This document shows positions 51,757-60,942 of a stretch of 64,000 nucleotides of DNA, one piece after another. The stretch's first letter is position 1; each line of letters starts with the position of its first letter. The stretch comes from Rhizobium mongolense USDA 1844 (GTDB taxonomy: Bacteria > Pseudomonadota > Alphaproteobacteria > Rhizobiales > Rhizobiaceae): assembly GCF_000419765.1 (NCBI RefSeq), contig NZ_ATTQ01000001.1, positions 62,115 to 126,114 of the forward strand, written 5' to 3'. The notes beneath the pieces are model-generated. The model had not been told where the DNA came from, made no database searches, and saw only the letters and a program-made list of their open reading frames with translations. The translations under genes and the position numbers were made by a program.

Positions 51757-52950
51757 GTGAATGAAGTGGATCCAATCGCGTCTCCGAGCGGGATCCGCCA
51801 GCGCAATGAACTCGCGGCGATGCGGGCGCTCTATCGCCACGGCCGATTGAGCCGGGCGGAGCTTGCGCGCATCTTAGGCCTCAATCGCTCCTCGTCCGGC
51901 CATATCATCGCCGGACTAACCGCCGATGGCCTCGTCCGCGAGGTGGGAACCGCCGAGCAGGCACAGACGACCCACGCGGGGCGGCCGGGCATCATGCTCG
52001 AACTTTTGCCCGAAGCCGCCTTTTTTCTCGGCATCGAGATCGGCGTCGAACATATCACGGTGGTTGAGGTCGATCTCGCCTGCCGCATCGTCAACAACCG
52101 CATGGAGCCCTTCGACGGCCCATCCGTCGATGTCGAGACTGCGGTTTCGCGCGCGATCGCGATCGCCTTCGACACATTGCCGGCCGAACACCGCGGCCGC
52201 TGCGAGGGGCTCGGCGTCGCCGTGCCGGCGCAAATGGACCGAAAGGGGTTGATCAACACCGCCCCCCTGCTCGGCTGGCAGAACATACAGCTTGCCGATC
52301 TCGTGCGAGCCGCCGTGCCGGCACAAATGCCGGTCATGGTGGAGAATGACGCAAACGCCTTCGCGACCGGCGCGAGCTACGGTGCTCGGGAGATCCATTC
52401 GGGGGTCACGCTCTATCTCGTCATGGAAAGCGGCGTGGGCGGCGGCATCGTCGTCGACGGAACCGTGCTTCGCGGCGCGCGGGGACTTGCCGGCGAAATC
52501 GGGCATCTGCGCGTCGATGGTGCCGATGCGCCCGGCCGCAGCCTTGAGAGCGTCCTCGGTCTGGAGTGCATCTTGAGCATCTATCGTTCCGTCTCGACGC
52601 AGCCGCAACCGAACTTCGCGACTTTTCTGGCCGATGTGCGCGACCGCGTTCCCGGCGCCGTCGCCATAGCAGAAGACTGGGCGCGTGCGCTGGCTTACGG
52701 CCTGATTCAGGCCTGCAGGATCATCGATGCCGACAGGATCGTCCTCGGCGGTTCGGTCGCTGCGCTCTATCCGCTGATGGCCGCGCGCGTCCTGCATCAC
52801 ATCCGCTCTATGCAGGAGGAGAGCTTTCCTCTGCCCTTGATCGAAACAAATGACGATGAGACGGTGGGGCCGGCCTTCGGCGCTGCCTGCATGCTTCACC
52901 AGCGCTATCTCCTGACCGACAGCGCGCGCCCTGCCGAGGATGCTGCATGA
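51757..52950 (+). CDS. ROK family transcriptional regulator
   Basis: The 397-residue protein has an N-terminal winged helix ([36 protein letters not shown]) and a ROK sugar-kinase-like domain ([49 protein letters not shown]). The Cys-rich zinc motif that usually follows GH in ROK proteins is absent here. The GTG start has AAGGAG eight bases upstream. It overlaps the kinase gene as ATGA and most likely represses the plus-strand operon, responding to a ketose or its phosphate. Confidence 0.85.
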   Translation: MNEVDPIASPSGIRQRNELAAMRALYRHGRLSRAELARILGLNRSSSGHIIAGLTADGLVREVGTAEQAQTTHAGRPGIMLELLPEAAFFLGIEIGVEHITVVEVDLACRIVNNRMEPFDGPSVDVETAVSRAIAIAFDTLPAEHRGRCEGLGVAVPAQMDRKGLINTAPLLGWQNIQLADLVRAAVPAQMPVMVENDANAFATGASYGAREIHSGVTLYLVMESGVGGGIVVDGTVLRGARGLAGEIGHLRVDGADAPGRSLESVLGLECILSIYRSVSTQPQPNFATFLADVRDRVPGAVAIAEDWARALAYGLIQACRIIDADRIVLGGSVAALYPLMAARVLHHIRSMQEESFPLPLIETNDDETVGPAFGAACMLHQRYLLTDSARPAEDAA

Positions 52951-53930
52951 CACCGACCGGCTTAGCCCCTGATGCCCTTGGACCAACGATAACGATCGGC
53001 GAGATCCTCGTCGAGATCATGGCAACGGATCGCGGCACGGGCTTTCTCGAGCCGATCACTCTCATCGGCCCTTACCCCAGCGGGGCTCCGGCAATCTTCA
53101 TCGATCAATGCGCCAGATTAGGCGGTTCGGCCGGCATCATCGCCTGCGTGGGCGAAGACGACTTCGGCCGCGTCAATGTCGCACGGCTGCGCGCAGACGG
53201 CGCCGACGTCTCGGCTATTTCGACCAGCCCAGAGTTTCCAACCGGCAGCGCCTTCGTGCGCTACCGGAAAGACGGTTCGCGCGATTTCGTGTTCAACATA
53301 GCAAGATCCGCCGCCGCCCAGATCGACCTTACCGCGGCGGCGCGCGCGCTCATTGCCCGATCGGGCCACCTGCATGTCATGGGAACCGCTTTTGCTATAC
53401 CCGGCGCGATCGAGATCATCGAACACGCGATTGCGGCGATCAAGGCTCGCGGCGGCAGCATCTCCTTCGACCCGAACGTCCGCAAGGAGTTGCTCGGGCA
53501 ATCCGAAACCCGCGCCCGCTTCGCAAGGCTTGTCGATATCGCCGACCTGATCCTCCCATCTGGAGAAGAGCTGTTCGTAGCGGCTGGCGTCGAGGGCGAA
53601 AGGGAGGCGGTCCATGCGCTCTTCGCCCGCAACGCCAGCGAAGTGGCACTCAAGCGCGGCGCGAATGGCTCGACCGTCTTCACACGGGAAGGCAGACGCA
53701 TCGACTGCCCGGCCTTCGCAGTCGAAGAAATCGATCCGACAGGCGCCGGAGACTGCTTCGGAGGCGCCTATGTCGCGTGCCGCCGGCTCGGTATGCCGAT
53801 CGAACAGGCGCTCACCTATGCCAATGCGGCCGGCGCCCGCAATGTCACGGCCAAGGGGCCGATGGAGGGGGCCGGCACCCGCGCCGAACTTGACGCCTTC
53901 ATCGCCATGACACCGGGGCGCAGCACATGA
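52947..53930 (+). CDS. PfkB family kinase, probable D-tagatose kinase
   Basis: The 327-residue kinase has [20 protein letters not shown] at its N-terminal substrate side and the C-terminal [20 protein letters not shown] signature with the catalytic Asp. It overlaps both neighbours by four bases. A PfkB kinase next to a PF08013 enzyme is the arrangement for which D-tagatose kinase activity, giving D-tagatose 6-phosphate, was shown in Agrobacterium (there called TagK). That assignment is by context; substrate residues were not compared. Confidence 0.82.
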   Translation: MTPTGLAPDALGPTITIGEILVEIMATDRGTGFLEPITLIGPYPSGAPAIFIDQCARLGGSAGIIACVGEDDFGRVNVARLRADGADVSAISTSPEFPTGSAFVRYRKDGSRDFVFNIARSAAAQIDLTAAARALIARSGHLHVMGTAFAIPGAIEIIEHAIAAIKARGGSISFDPNVRKELLGQSETRARFARLVDIADLILPSGEELFVAAGVEGEREAVHALFARNASEVALKRGANGSTVFTREGRRIDCPAFAVEEIDPTGAGDCFGGAYVACRRLGMPIEQALTYANAAGARNVTAKGPMEGAGTRAELDAFIAMTPGRST

Positions 53931-55201
53931 CATCCGTACTCGACAACCTGGCTCGCAGCCGACGCACGGGCGGCATGGCCGGCATCACTTCCGTTTGCTC
54001 GGCTCATCCCATCGTGATCCGCGCTGCGCTTCGACATGCCGTGGCGTGCGATGGTCCGGTATTGATCGAGGCGACCTGCAACCAGGTCAACCAGTTCGGT
54101 GGGTACACGGGCTTGAAGCCCCGTGATTTTGTGGCGCTGGTAGAGCAGATCGCCGGCGAAGAGCGTCTGCCGCGAAACAAGGTCATCCTCGGAGGCGATC
54201 ATCTTGGCCCCAATCCATGGCGCGCAGAAGCTGCCGAGGTCGCCATGACCAAAGCAGAAGACATGATCGCCGCCTATGTCGAGGCTGGCTTCCGCAAGCT
54301 CCATCTCGATACGTCCATGGGCTGCGCGGGTGAACCGGTCGCGCTCGACGACGCGACGACAGCCGGGCGGGCGGTCAGGCTGGCGGCCGTGGCGGAACGG
54401 TGCGCGGCCTCTTCAGGCGGTGAGCCACCGGTCTATGTCATCGGAACCGAAGTGCCGCCGCCTGGCGGCGCGCATCATGTAATCACAACGCTCGAACCGA
54501 CGGGCGTCGAGGCGGCGCGCAAGACGATTGCGCTGCACCGGACGCGATTTGACGAAGCGGGCCTCGGCAAGGCCTTCCACCGCGTGCTGGCGCTTGTCGT
54601 CCAGCCCGGAGTCGAGTTCGGCAATGAAAACGTCATTGTCTACGACCGGGCGAGAGCACAAACGCTTTGCGCGCTGCTCGACGAGGAGCCCGCGCTTGTC
54701 TACGAGGCGCATTCGACGGACTATCAGGGCGCGGAAGCGCTTCGCGAACTCGTCGAGGACGGGTTCGCCATCCTCAAGGTCGGGCCGGAATTGACCTTCG
54801 CACTTCGGGAAGCACTCTACGGACTCGACCTGATCGCAAGCGACTGCATCCCCGGTTATCCGAGCCGAAACCTCATGGCCGTGATGGACGGGCTGATGAG
54901 GGAGCACCCAGGCCACTGGAGAGGCCATTATCAGGGTTCGCAGGCCAAGCAGCATATCCTGCGTCATTACTCCTATTCCGATCGTATTCGCTACTACTGG
55001 AATCACCCGGCGGCAGAGGCGGCGGTCTCGCGGCTCACGAAAGCGCTCGACGGTCGGATCATCCCCGCACCTGTCTTCCGTCAGCATCTGCCCGCTTTGG
55101 TGAGGTACGCCGGAAAGCCGCTTGGGCCGCAGGAGTTGCTGATCGACGCGGTGCGGGCGGTTCTCGACGAATACCAAAGCGCTCATCAGCCAGGTCGATA
55201 A
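53927..55201 (+). CDS. PF08013 enzyme (GatZ/KbaZ-like), probable D-tagatose-6-phosphate 4-epimerase
   Basis: The 424-residue protein is a full-length GatZ/KbaZ homologue: [69 protein letters not shown], and the C-terminal [20 protein letters not shown]. Databases call it tagatose-bisphosphate aldolase non-catalytic subunit, but no GatY/KbaY catalytic partner or second kinase for the bisphosphate is present here. A member of this family in Agrobacterium epimerises D-tagatose 6-phosphate to D-fructose 6-phosphate, which fits this operon better. It is the last gene of the operon. Confidence 0.85.
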   Translation: MTSVLDNLARSRRTGGMAGITSVCSAHPIVIRAALRHAVACDGPVLIEATCNQVNQFGGYTGLKPRDFVALVEQIAGEERLPRNKVILGGDHLGPNPWRAEAAEVAMTKAEDMIAAYVEAGFRKLHLDTSMGCAGEPVALDDATTAGRAVRLAAVAERCAASSGGEPPVYVIGTEVPPPGGAHHVITTLEPTGVEAARKTIALHRTRFDEAGLGKAFHRVLALVVQPGVEFGNENVIVYDRARAQTLCALLDEEPALVYEAHSTDYQGAEALRELVEDGFAILKVGPELTFALREALYGLDLIASDCIPGYPSRNLMAVMDGLMREHPGHWRGHYQGSQAKQHILRHYSYSDRIRYYWNHPAAEAAVSRLTKALDGRIIPAPVFRQHLPALVRYAGKPLGPQELLIDAVRAVLDEYQSAHQPGR

Positions 55202-55257
55202 CAACACGCGTGGACCAAGCGAAGCTCGCAACAAGGTTTTCATCGTCGGGACGACAC

Positions 55258-55276
55258 CTTGCGACGAGGTCGCAAG
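55258..55276. other. Hairpin after the PF08013 gene
   Basis: CTTGCGAC-GAG-GTCGCAAG has perfect 8-bp arms and a 3-base loop, 57 bases after the stop. There is no U-run, so it could be a transcript end stabiliser or a weak terminator. Confidence 0.4.
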
Positions 55277-55400
55277 CGCCACGGTCATCCTGGCGCTGGC
55301 GCTATCTATTACGCATGCTTTCGTCCCGGACTTTCTGCCTCAAAGCCACCGGAGGTCCGGGACTGCAGAGCATTTTAGGGACATGCGGCGGATGTCGGTC

Positions 55401-56309
55401 TTACGTCCGATTTAGGATTACGTCTTCTTCCTCGTCCCGCTGTCGGCCTCCGAGTGCTGCGGCAGCAGAGGCAATGAAAGCACCTATCAGCAGAGAAAGA
55501 GCGCCGAGCATCGCCGTTGTTGCCGCTGCCTCACGTGCCTCGTCTGCAGCTCTTTGAGCAGCGACCTTGGCATCCTCCACACGCTTTAAGATGGCGTCAA
55601 CACGCGTCTTGGCATCGGCCTCCGAAAGGCCCGCGTGCGATGCCACGATCGTTGCGAGATAGTTTTTGTCCTCATCTGGGATCCCGCCTTGAGCGGCGCC
55701 TTGAAGAAGAATTCTCGAGACTTCAGCCGTGGCTACACCCTGGTCGGTCGTGGCCTGCGCGCGGTTTCGGTCTGGTCGAAGCAGAGCATCGGTGAAATAG
55801 GACGCCGAGAGATCGGTCGCCGGCGACTGTGAAGATCCTGCTGCGACAGCGCCAGCAAGGCTTGCGTTGGACGCCGCTTGGCCGACTGCCTGCGCGCCGG
55901 CCCCGGCAAGCGAGGTCAAAGATGACGTCAGGAAACCCACCACGAAAATCGTGGCAACCGCCCAACTGATCAAACCATGAGCGGTGTCCCGGAAGAAAAC
56001 CTCGTCGGTGTGAACAGCTGCCCATCTCGTGCGGAGCCGGCCCGTGAGGTAGCCTCCTAACGCTGCCGACAACCACTGCACGACCACAAGCCAAATCGCA
56101 GCAGTCACGCCAATGGATTCTGCCGAAGCGCTCTGTCCCGTCCAAGGAGACACCATCGTCAACCCGACACCAGATCCGAGAAGCAGAAGGATCAGAGTAA
56201 CGCCTGTGGCGGCAAAAGCACCACCGAGGATCGGTCCCCACGACATCGCGGACTTGGACGATTCGACAGGAGTGGCCGCGACGTCTGGACCTGTCATGGA
56301 CATGGACAT
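55401..56309 (-). CDS. Hypothetical membrane protein with helical periplasmic or cytosolic insert
   Basis: The 302-residue protein has three N-terminal hydrophobic helices (ILGGAFAATGVTLILLLLGS; IGVTAAIWLVVVQWLSAALG; HGLISWAVATIFVVGFLTSS), then a hydrophilic, Ala-rich helical region of about 120 residues, and a last helix (TTAMLGALSLLIGAFIASAA). I do not recognise a characterised family; rhizobial genomes carry similar proteins of unknown function. AGGAGG lies five bases before the ATG at 56309; two further in-frame ATGs at 56303 and 56297 arise from a short GTCCAT repeat. It follows the 25-residue membrane peptide gene by nine bases. Confidence 0.65.
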   Translation of the reverse strand: MSMSMTGPDVAATPVESSKSAMSWGPILGGAFAATGVTLILLLLGSGVGLTMVSPWTGQSASAESIGVTAAIWLVVVQWLSAALGGYLTGRLRTRWAAVHTDEVFFRDTAHGLISWAVATIFVVGFLTSSLTSLAGAGAQAVGQAASNASLAGAVAAGSSQSPATDLSASYFTDALLRPDRNRAQATTDQGVATAEVSRILLQGAAQGGIPDEDKNYLATIVASHAGLSEADAKTRVDAILKRVEDAKVAAQRAADEAREAAATTAMLGALSLLIGAFIASAAAALGGRQRDEEEDVILNRT

Positions 56310-56318
56310 GGACACCTC

Positions 56319-56396
56319 CTATCGCATGAAGAGAACAAGGAGAATGACGATTGGCAGTGGAATGCCTAGAAGCCAAAGAAGAATACCGCGACCCAT
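56319..56396 (-). CDS. 25-residue membrane peptide
   Basis: A very short gene encodes a single hydrophobic helix: MGRGILLWLLGIPLPIVILL followed by VLFMR. GGAGG stands seven bases before the ATG, an excellent signal, and its stop codon lies against the Shine-Dalgarno of the next gene. Tiny proteins of this sort are common in rhizobia. It probably forms a two-gene unit with the membrane protein at 55401-56309, and it is easily missed by gene finders. Confidence 0.6.
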   Translation of the reverse strand: MGRGILLWLLGIPLPIVILLVLFMR

Positions 56397-56635
56397 GGCG
56401 TTGCCTCCGATCTTGAGGTTTTGAAGTTATTGCAGAGACTTAACGCTGACGCCTGTTCAATGTTCCGGAGGCCTAACGACCGACCTTCGCTAGTCCTGTC
56501 CGCACCGGGCGAAGTTCGTGGCCCTGTTGTATCAGTCGATCGCTGCAAACCCGCCGGGGGCATGAACGTTAACATCGGCCACATGGCCTCGAAACCAACA
56601 CTGGAACAAACTTTGCTGATCGCAGTTCGCAAATT

Positions 56636-57043
56636 ACGAGCGACCAAGAAAAATGGACGGGCGGATGCCTCTGTGGAGGATGCCGGTATGAGTCCCAGGG
56701 CGGTCCGCCCCATTCAGGCTATTGCCATTGCGACATGTGCAAGCGGCCAACGGGTGGCCCGTTCGCGGTTCTTGTCCAGGCGAGGCTTTCGGGTTTGGTT
56801 TGGCCGACCGGAAAGCCGTCCCTCTACAGGTCTTCGCCGATTCCAACGCGTGGATTGTGTGCCGACCGCGGGACGTCGCTGTTTCTCCGGTACGACGGGG
56901 ACGAATTGATACGGCTTACCGCCGGGTCTCTCGATCATCCCGAGGGGATTCGACCGGCGGGGCACTATGGCGTCGAAAGCCGCCTGCGGTGGGCGGAATG
57001 CGGACCCGGTTTGCCAGAAGAGGAAACGCAGGAGAGATGGTAG
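56636..57043 (+). pseudogene. GFA family (CENP-V/GFA fold) gene, start lost and one zinc Cys replaced
   Basis: The frame reads KWTGGCLCGGCRYESQ, then GYCHCDMCKRPTGGPFAVLV, LYRSSPIPTRGLCADRGTSL and FLRYDGDELIRLTAGSLDHP, ending PGLPEEETQERW. This is the GFA domain, whose members bind zinc through Cys residues. No ATG, GTG or TTG start lies in frame upstream of KWTGG; the nearby ATG at 56653 is in another frame. In addition the usual CGT zinc ligand is RGT (ADRGTSLF). Both changes suggest decay, and the function is probably lost. Confidence 0.65.
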
Positions 57044-57113
57044 CTTGCAGAGTACTTTGCTCGCAGCGGCCGTCGTCGTCCTGGTCTGGTTCGCCTGCGG
57101 GCCGCAACCAGGA

Positions 57114-57377
57114 TCACCCTCCCACAACCGGGATGTCCTCGTCCCTCTCCAGCCGTTCCACACCAATCATGAGGTTTCGCGCGCCACTCGACCTGATGGG
57201 GCCATCGAGTTTTGCCTGAAGCGCCCGCATGTCCCGGTTCTGGGAATGCTGGAGAAGAACGAGGATGAGGCAGGTTGCCAGTGTTGCCAGCATAGTTGTG
57301 GCCATGAGCCATTCCTTGGCTGGACCCGTCGCCAGACCGAAAATGACCCAGACTGCGATCACTGCGGCAACGGCCAT
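57114..57377 (-). CDS. Low-affinity iron permease family protein, short paralogue
   Basis: The 87-residue product keeps two hydrophobic segments (MAVAAVIAVWVIFGLATG; ATTMLATLATCLILVLLQHS) and the family motif QHSQNRDMRALQAKLDGPIR, close to QNSQNRDGKALQAKLDELIL of the neighbouring gene. The frame is open further upstream and codes for a plausible N-terminus (DPHRSLSDHSARIVGSRLAL), but no start codon is found there, so the ATG at 57377 is the only clear one and lacks a good ribosome site. It could be truncated. Function in metal transport is by family name only. Confidence 0.6.
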   Translation of the reverse strand: MAVAAVIAVWVIFGLATGPAKEWLMATTMLATLATCLILVLLQHSQNRDMRALQAKLDGPIRSSGARNLMIGVERLERDEDIPVVGG

Positions 57378-57459
57378 CAGGGCAAGCCTGCTTCCGACGA
57401 TACGCGCGGAGTGATCCGACAGGCTGCGGTGGGGATCAGCGCTTTCCTCACCAGGCTGG

Positions 57460-57870
57460 TCAGGCGACGCCCGGAGCGTCCTGCTGAACCGCCGTCTTCT
57501 CCTCCGCCTTTTGATCGACGCACTCGGCTTTTTCCGCCAGCATCTTGCTCATTGCTCGAAGCTCGTTCTCGCCAAGTTTTTCAATTCCGACGAACTTATT
57601 CTGCGCCTGGGATGTCAAGATGAGTTCATCGAGCTTCGCCTGAAGAGCTTTCCCGTCGCGATTTTGCGAGTTCTGCAAGACGAAGACCATCAGGAAAGTG
57701 ATTATGGTGGTGGATGTGTTGATGACGAGCTGCCACGTCTCCGAGAAGTTGAAGAACGGGCCGGATATCGCCCAAATCAGAACCAAAGATACCGCAAGAA
57801 TGAAGGTCCCCGGTCGGCCGGAAAGGTCGGCCACTCCTGTTGCGAACTTGGAAAAGAACCTGGACGCCAT
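57460..57870 (-). CDS. Low-affinity iron permease family protein
   Basis: The 136-residue product matches the PF04120 family: MASRFFSKFATGVADLSGRP, two helices (TFILAVSLVLIWAISGPFF; INTSTTIITFLMVFVLQNSQ), the motif QNSQNRDGKALQAKLDELIL and KFVGIEKLGENELRAM. GGAGG lies upstream of the ATG. Bacterial members are small membrane proteins of unproven function, despite the name. A shorter paralogue follows on the same strand, and its open frame overlaps the 3' end of this gene. Confidence 0.8.
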   Translation of the reverse strand: MASRFFSKFATGVADLSGRPGTFILAVSLVLIWAISGPFFNFSETWQLVINTSTTIITFLMVFVLQNSQNRDGKALQAKLDELILTSQAQNKFVGIEKLGENELRAMSKMLAEKAECVDQKAEEKTAVQQDAPGVA

Positions 57871-58186
57871 TTGCTACCTCCGCGCTGATCGTTCCCATTA
57901 ACGGCCGGGAAGCGTTGCGGTTCCTCTGCGCATCGACGTCGTTTCTCTCGCGGGTACGCATGAATATGTCGGCAGTGTTCCTTTGCAGGCGGTCAATGTT
58001 CATGACCCGGCAACGGATGGGCTGCAATGCGGCTCACTGTCGGTTTGTTGATTTGGGCCCGACAAGTTGGGTAGCTGCATACCTCCAGAGCCGCACTGGG
58101 TCGTTCCCGCGCTGACACTCGGGGTTGACGCATCTAGCGCACACTCTAGCTGCAGTCCGGGCGCATCAAGATCGAGAGGATGGAAA
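57871..58186. other. Intergenic stretch, no gene seen
   Basis: About 315 bases containing the divergent promoters of the iron-permease-like gene and the small plus-strand gene at 58187. I could not identify specific sites. Confidence 0.4.
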
Positions 58187-58558
58187 GTGCTCCAGCAAGA
58201 ACGCATGGACCGTGCCGAGCGCACGACGCCGACCGCGAAGAATATCATCGACGAAGAATACCGCCTTCATGTCGCGAAGACCAAAAGCCTTCGCGCAGCT
58301 CGAACGGCGCCACCCCGAGAAAAAACATCGTTAACAGGGGAGATGAAAATGCCTCAGCCAGATAGAATTCCAGCCATTCCGCTCCACGATGAACATGTCG
58401 TCACAGCAAGAGAGGCGCTCGAAGGGCTTTATCTGAAACTTCAGCAGGAGGCCGAAGTACGCATGGTTGCCGCAGCACTCCGTGCAGGTTGGTCCGCCGA
58501 GGAAGCGATAGATGCCATCGACGACCTTCGGAAGGAAGACGTGCCGGCCGTGAATTAA
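58187..58558 (+). CDS. Small hypothetical protein, possibly two fused modules
   Basis: From a GTG with AGAGG seven bases upstream, the frame encodes 123 residues. The first part (MDRAERTTPTAKNIIDEEYR, LHVAKTKSLRAAR) looks like one small helical unit. The second (MPQPDRIPAIPLHDEHVVTA, REALEGLYLKLQQEAEVRMV, WSAEEAIDAIDDLRKEDVPA) looks like another. A GGGGAG six bases before the ATG at 58349 would allow the second part to be made alone (69 residues). No known domain is recognised. Whether it is one gene or a read-through of two is unclear. Confidence 0.45.
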   Translation: MLQQERMDRAERTTPTAKNIIDEEYRLHVAKTKSLRAARTAPPREKTSLTGEMKMPQPDRIPAIPLHDEHVVTAREALEGLYLKLQQEAEVRMVAAALRAGWSAEEAIDAIDDLRKEDVPAVN

Positions 58559-58606
58559 CACGGCGAGGTTTGTCGCAATGATGCCGGGAAATCCGGGGGG
58601 CAAGGG

Positions 58607-58816
58607 TCAATGGCCAGCGTCCGCGGCAATTTTGCCGCGTTGTTCGGTTGTTTTGAAGGGCGCTCCCTCCGTTGCACCTGCATGTAGAGGAACTTTTTTA
58701 TCGCTCTGGTAGTTGAAGCCACCGACCGCGTTAAATGCTGCAGATTGGAAGGCAACATCTCCTGCAGCATGTGCGGCCAAGGGCTCGCCTCTTCCTTTCT
58801 TTGGAGGCGGGCCCAT
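58607..58816 (-). CDS. Small hypothetical protein
   Basis: The 69-residue frame starts MGPPPKKGRGEPLAAHAAGD with GGGAGG nine bases upstream and continues VAFQSAAFNAVGGFNYQSDK to a polar C-terminus. It converges with the gene ending at 58558. An 18-bp palindrome CGCGGCAATTTTGCCGCG (58622-58639) lies within its last codons and could act as a transcription stop for the opposite strand. I do not recognise it. Confidence 0.4.
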   Translation of the reverse strand: MGPPPKKGRGEPLAAHAAGDVAFQSAAFNAVGGFNYQSDKKVPLHAGATEGAPFKTTEQRGKIAADAGH

Positions 58817-59117
58817 GACGACTGGCCTCCCAGGTAGCCGCTCCTTCTGGCTGGATATCATTCCTCGCCAAGCCGATGCGCACCGCTTGCCGGGTAGAGG
58901 CCCATGATGCCGAAGATTGGGGAATATCCGACTTCGCGGTCAGCCGCGGCCGGCCCTTCGGACCACCTGCTGATCACCATTGATCCGCACGGCGCGCTAT
59001 GATCAGGACTTTTCAGGCCTTGCCGCGCGATCTCCCATCAGTCAGGGAGGATACGTGGGAACCTCGAGTGTGCTGCCTCGTTAGGGTTAATCAATAACAA
59101 CAATAGGAGGAAGTGTC
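58817..59117. other. Intergenic stretch, no gene seen
   Basis: About 300 bases before the secreted-protein gene. No supported frame; it should hold the promoter of the gene at 59118. Confidence 0.4.
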
Positions 59118-59447
59118 ATGAAACTCACGTCGTTGGCACTGATTGCCATTGGCATGGCAGCTTTGACATCCCAACCGAGCTTTGCCGACTGCGTGGACAT
59201 TACCGGGTCCACAAAGACGGAGGGCCGTAGCGGCATCGCCAAAGATGGTACTCATGCTCCAATGGAAGGCAGTGAAACCACGCAAGCGCAAATGAACAAG
59301 GCTGGCGCCAATGCACCTCAGAAAGAGGGTGGAACATTGCCGTTAGCGAAGAGCCCCGATCTTGCGACGTCTCAACAGGACGTGGTGGCACAGCAACATG
59401 GCGATAAAACCGCTGCTGCGCAGGCTCAGCAAGACAAGTGCGATTAA
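59118..59447 (+). CDS. Small secreted hypothetical protein
   Basis: The 109-residue product has a signal peptide (MKLTSLALIAIGMAALTSQP, cleaved after SFA) and a mature, polar, low-complexity region rich in Gln, Ala, Gly and Thr (SGIAKDGTHAPMEG; QQDVVAQQHGDKTAAAQAQQ) with Cys only near each end (ADCVD and DKCD), which could pair. AGGAGG precedes the ATG. It resembles small periplasmic proteins of unknown function in Rhizobiaceae. Confidence 0.65.
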   Translation: MKLTSLALIAIGMAALTSQPSFADCVDITGSTKTEGRSGIAKDGTHAPMEGSETTQAQMNKAGANAPQKEGGTLPLAKSPDLATSQQDVVAQQHGDKTAAAQAQQDKCD

Positions 59448-59866
59448 TAGGCGGGACCACATCATAGATGTGAGGGAGGTATTCGCCCGCGAGCGCCCTG
59501 GCCGCCCAAAGTTTGCGACGGAACTACAAAACGTGATTGGCGAGCTGGTCCTCCGAGATTTTTGGTGTGCAGAAAGAGCGTAGCTCCCAGAGCGGTTCGG
59601 GATGGAGAAGCTCCTGCAGCGCGAGGTGCGGACGGCAACGTTTATACCTCTGCAGTGGGAGAAAAAACTCGGCGTTTGGCCCGGCTCAACCTGCTGACAA
59701 ACCCCGTCAAAATTTGGCGGGGTTTTTGTATTGATGCTTTGGCATGCGTTTAATTGCGGGTGAACGGGTGCAGACCGGCCCGTCTGCTCATATGTTTACT
59801 TCCTGCTATTTCCGGGTGAACACTTGCTGATTGGCCTTCACTATCCCGAAGATCGGCAGAATAAAA
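59448..59866. other. Intergenic stretch with a terminator
   Basis: No gene is supported in these 419 bases. A clear intrinsic terminator at 59699-59728 lies 250 bases beyond the secreted-protein stop, so the transcript has a long 3' region, or a small RNA ends here. Confidence 0.4.
59699..59728 (+). terminator. Intrinsic terminator
   Basis: AAACCCCG (59699-59706) pairs with CGGGGTTT (59718-59725) and the run continues TTG. The stem is GC-rich with an 11-base loop and a T-run of five, so it is a good rho-independent terminator for the plus strand. Confidence 0.7.
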
Positions 59867-60799
59867 ATGGACCGTATCGATGCAATGAAAGTGTTCGTCA
59901 CCGCGATCGACGAAGGCAGTCTGGCAGGTGCCGCCCGGCGGCTAAAGCGATCGCCGACTGCGGTCAGCCGGGCGCTGAGCTTCCTGGAAGCCCATGTCGG
60001 CGTTGAACTGCTGCATCGAACGACCCGCACCCTCAAGCTGAGCGACGCCGGTCAGCGTTATGCCGCAGCCTGCCGGCGGGTCCTCGTCGATCTCGAGGAG
60101 GCTGACATGCTCGCCGGCGGTGAGCGTTCCGCCCCTCGTGGGATGCTGACGATTTCGGCGCCGCCAATCGTCGGGGAAGAAGTCGTGCGTCCCATTCTGG
60201 ACGATTTCCTTGACCTACACCCGGCCGTTTCAGTTCGGCTTCTCCTGCTGGATCGGTTCGTCAATCTGGTGGACGAAGGTGTCGACATTGCCTTGCGCAT
60301 CGGCCATCTCGCCGACTCATCGCACATCTCCACCCGGCTCGGCGGCGATGTGCGGCGCGTAGTCGTTGCATCCCCTCGCTATCTTGCCACTCATCCCCGC
60401 GTCGAAGAACCCGCAGATCTCACGAAGCACCAAATCGTCGCGTTTACCAATTTCGGTCTCGACTCGTGGAGCTTCACGCCGGCACAGGGCTCATCCATTC
60501 CCCGAACAGTCCAATTCACGCCGCGGTGCATTGTCAACAGCGTGCGGGCTGCAGCCGCTTCGGCCGCTGCGGGGCGCGGTTTGACGAGGCTCTATTCGTA
60601 TCATGTCGCGGAATATGTGAGGGACGGTCGGCTGACGATCGTGCTCGCAGATGCCGAGCACCCGCCGCTGCCGGTTCACCTCCTCGCACCACAGGGTCGC
60701 ATGTCCGTGCCGAAGGTCCGCGCCTTTGTCGATTTCGCCATACCGCGTCTGCGCTCGGAATTTGCACGCTTGGCAGCCCAGGCAGGTATACTCTCCTGA
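59867..60799 (+). CDS. LysR family transcriptional regulator
   Basis: The 310-residue regulator starts MDRIDAMKVFVTAIDEGSLA with the LysR winged helix AARRLKRSPTAVSRALSFLE and a periplasmic-binding-like effector domain (GMLTISAPPIVGEEVVRPIL; LVDEGVDIALRIGHLADSS). It lies upstream of, and in the same direction as, the SDR and tautomerase genes, and it may control them or an unlinked target. The ATG was preferred to an in-frame TTG 36 bases earlier. Confidence 0.85.
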   Translation: MDRIDAMKVFVTAIDEGSLAGAARRLKRSPTAVSRALSFLEAHVGVELLHRTTRTLKLSDAGQRYAAACRRVLVDLEEADMLAGGERSAPRGMLTISAPPIVGEEVVRPILDDFLDLHPAVSVRLLLLDRFVNLVDEGVDIALRIGHLADSSHISTRLGGDVRRVVVASPRYLATHPRVEEPADLTKHQIVAFTNFGLDSWSFTPAQGSSIPRTVQFTPRCIVNSVRAAAASAAAGRGLTRLYSYHVAEYVRDGRLTIVLADAEHPPLPVHLLAPQGRMSVPKVRAFVDFAIPRLRSEFARLAAQAGILS

Positions 60800-60942
60800 T
60801 TATGCCGATTTGCGGACGGGTGTCACCCAAAAGCCGGCAATTCTCCCGGAGACCGGGTGGACCTAAATCAATTGCACCAACGCCGAGGGCGAAGGGCTGG
60901 CGCAGATAAAGCGCCCGCTGCAATCGAAAAGGATCCACGTCC

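Noticed and set aside
56297..56311. Short GTCCAT tandem repeat at the start of the membrane protein gene
   Set aside because: Three copies only; it gives alternative start codons but is too short to call a meaningful repeat element.
58622..58639. 18-bp palindrome as a definite terminator
   Set aside because: There is no T-run on either strand and it lies within the codons of a possible small gene, so it is only mentioned there.
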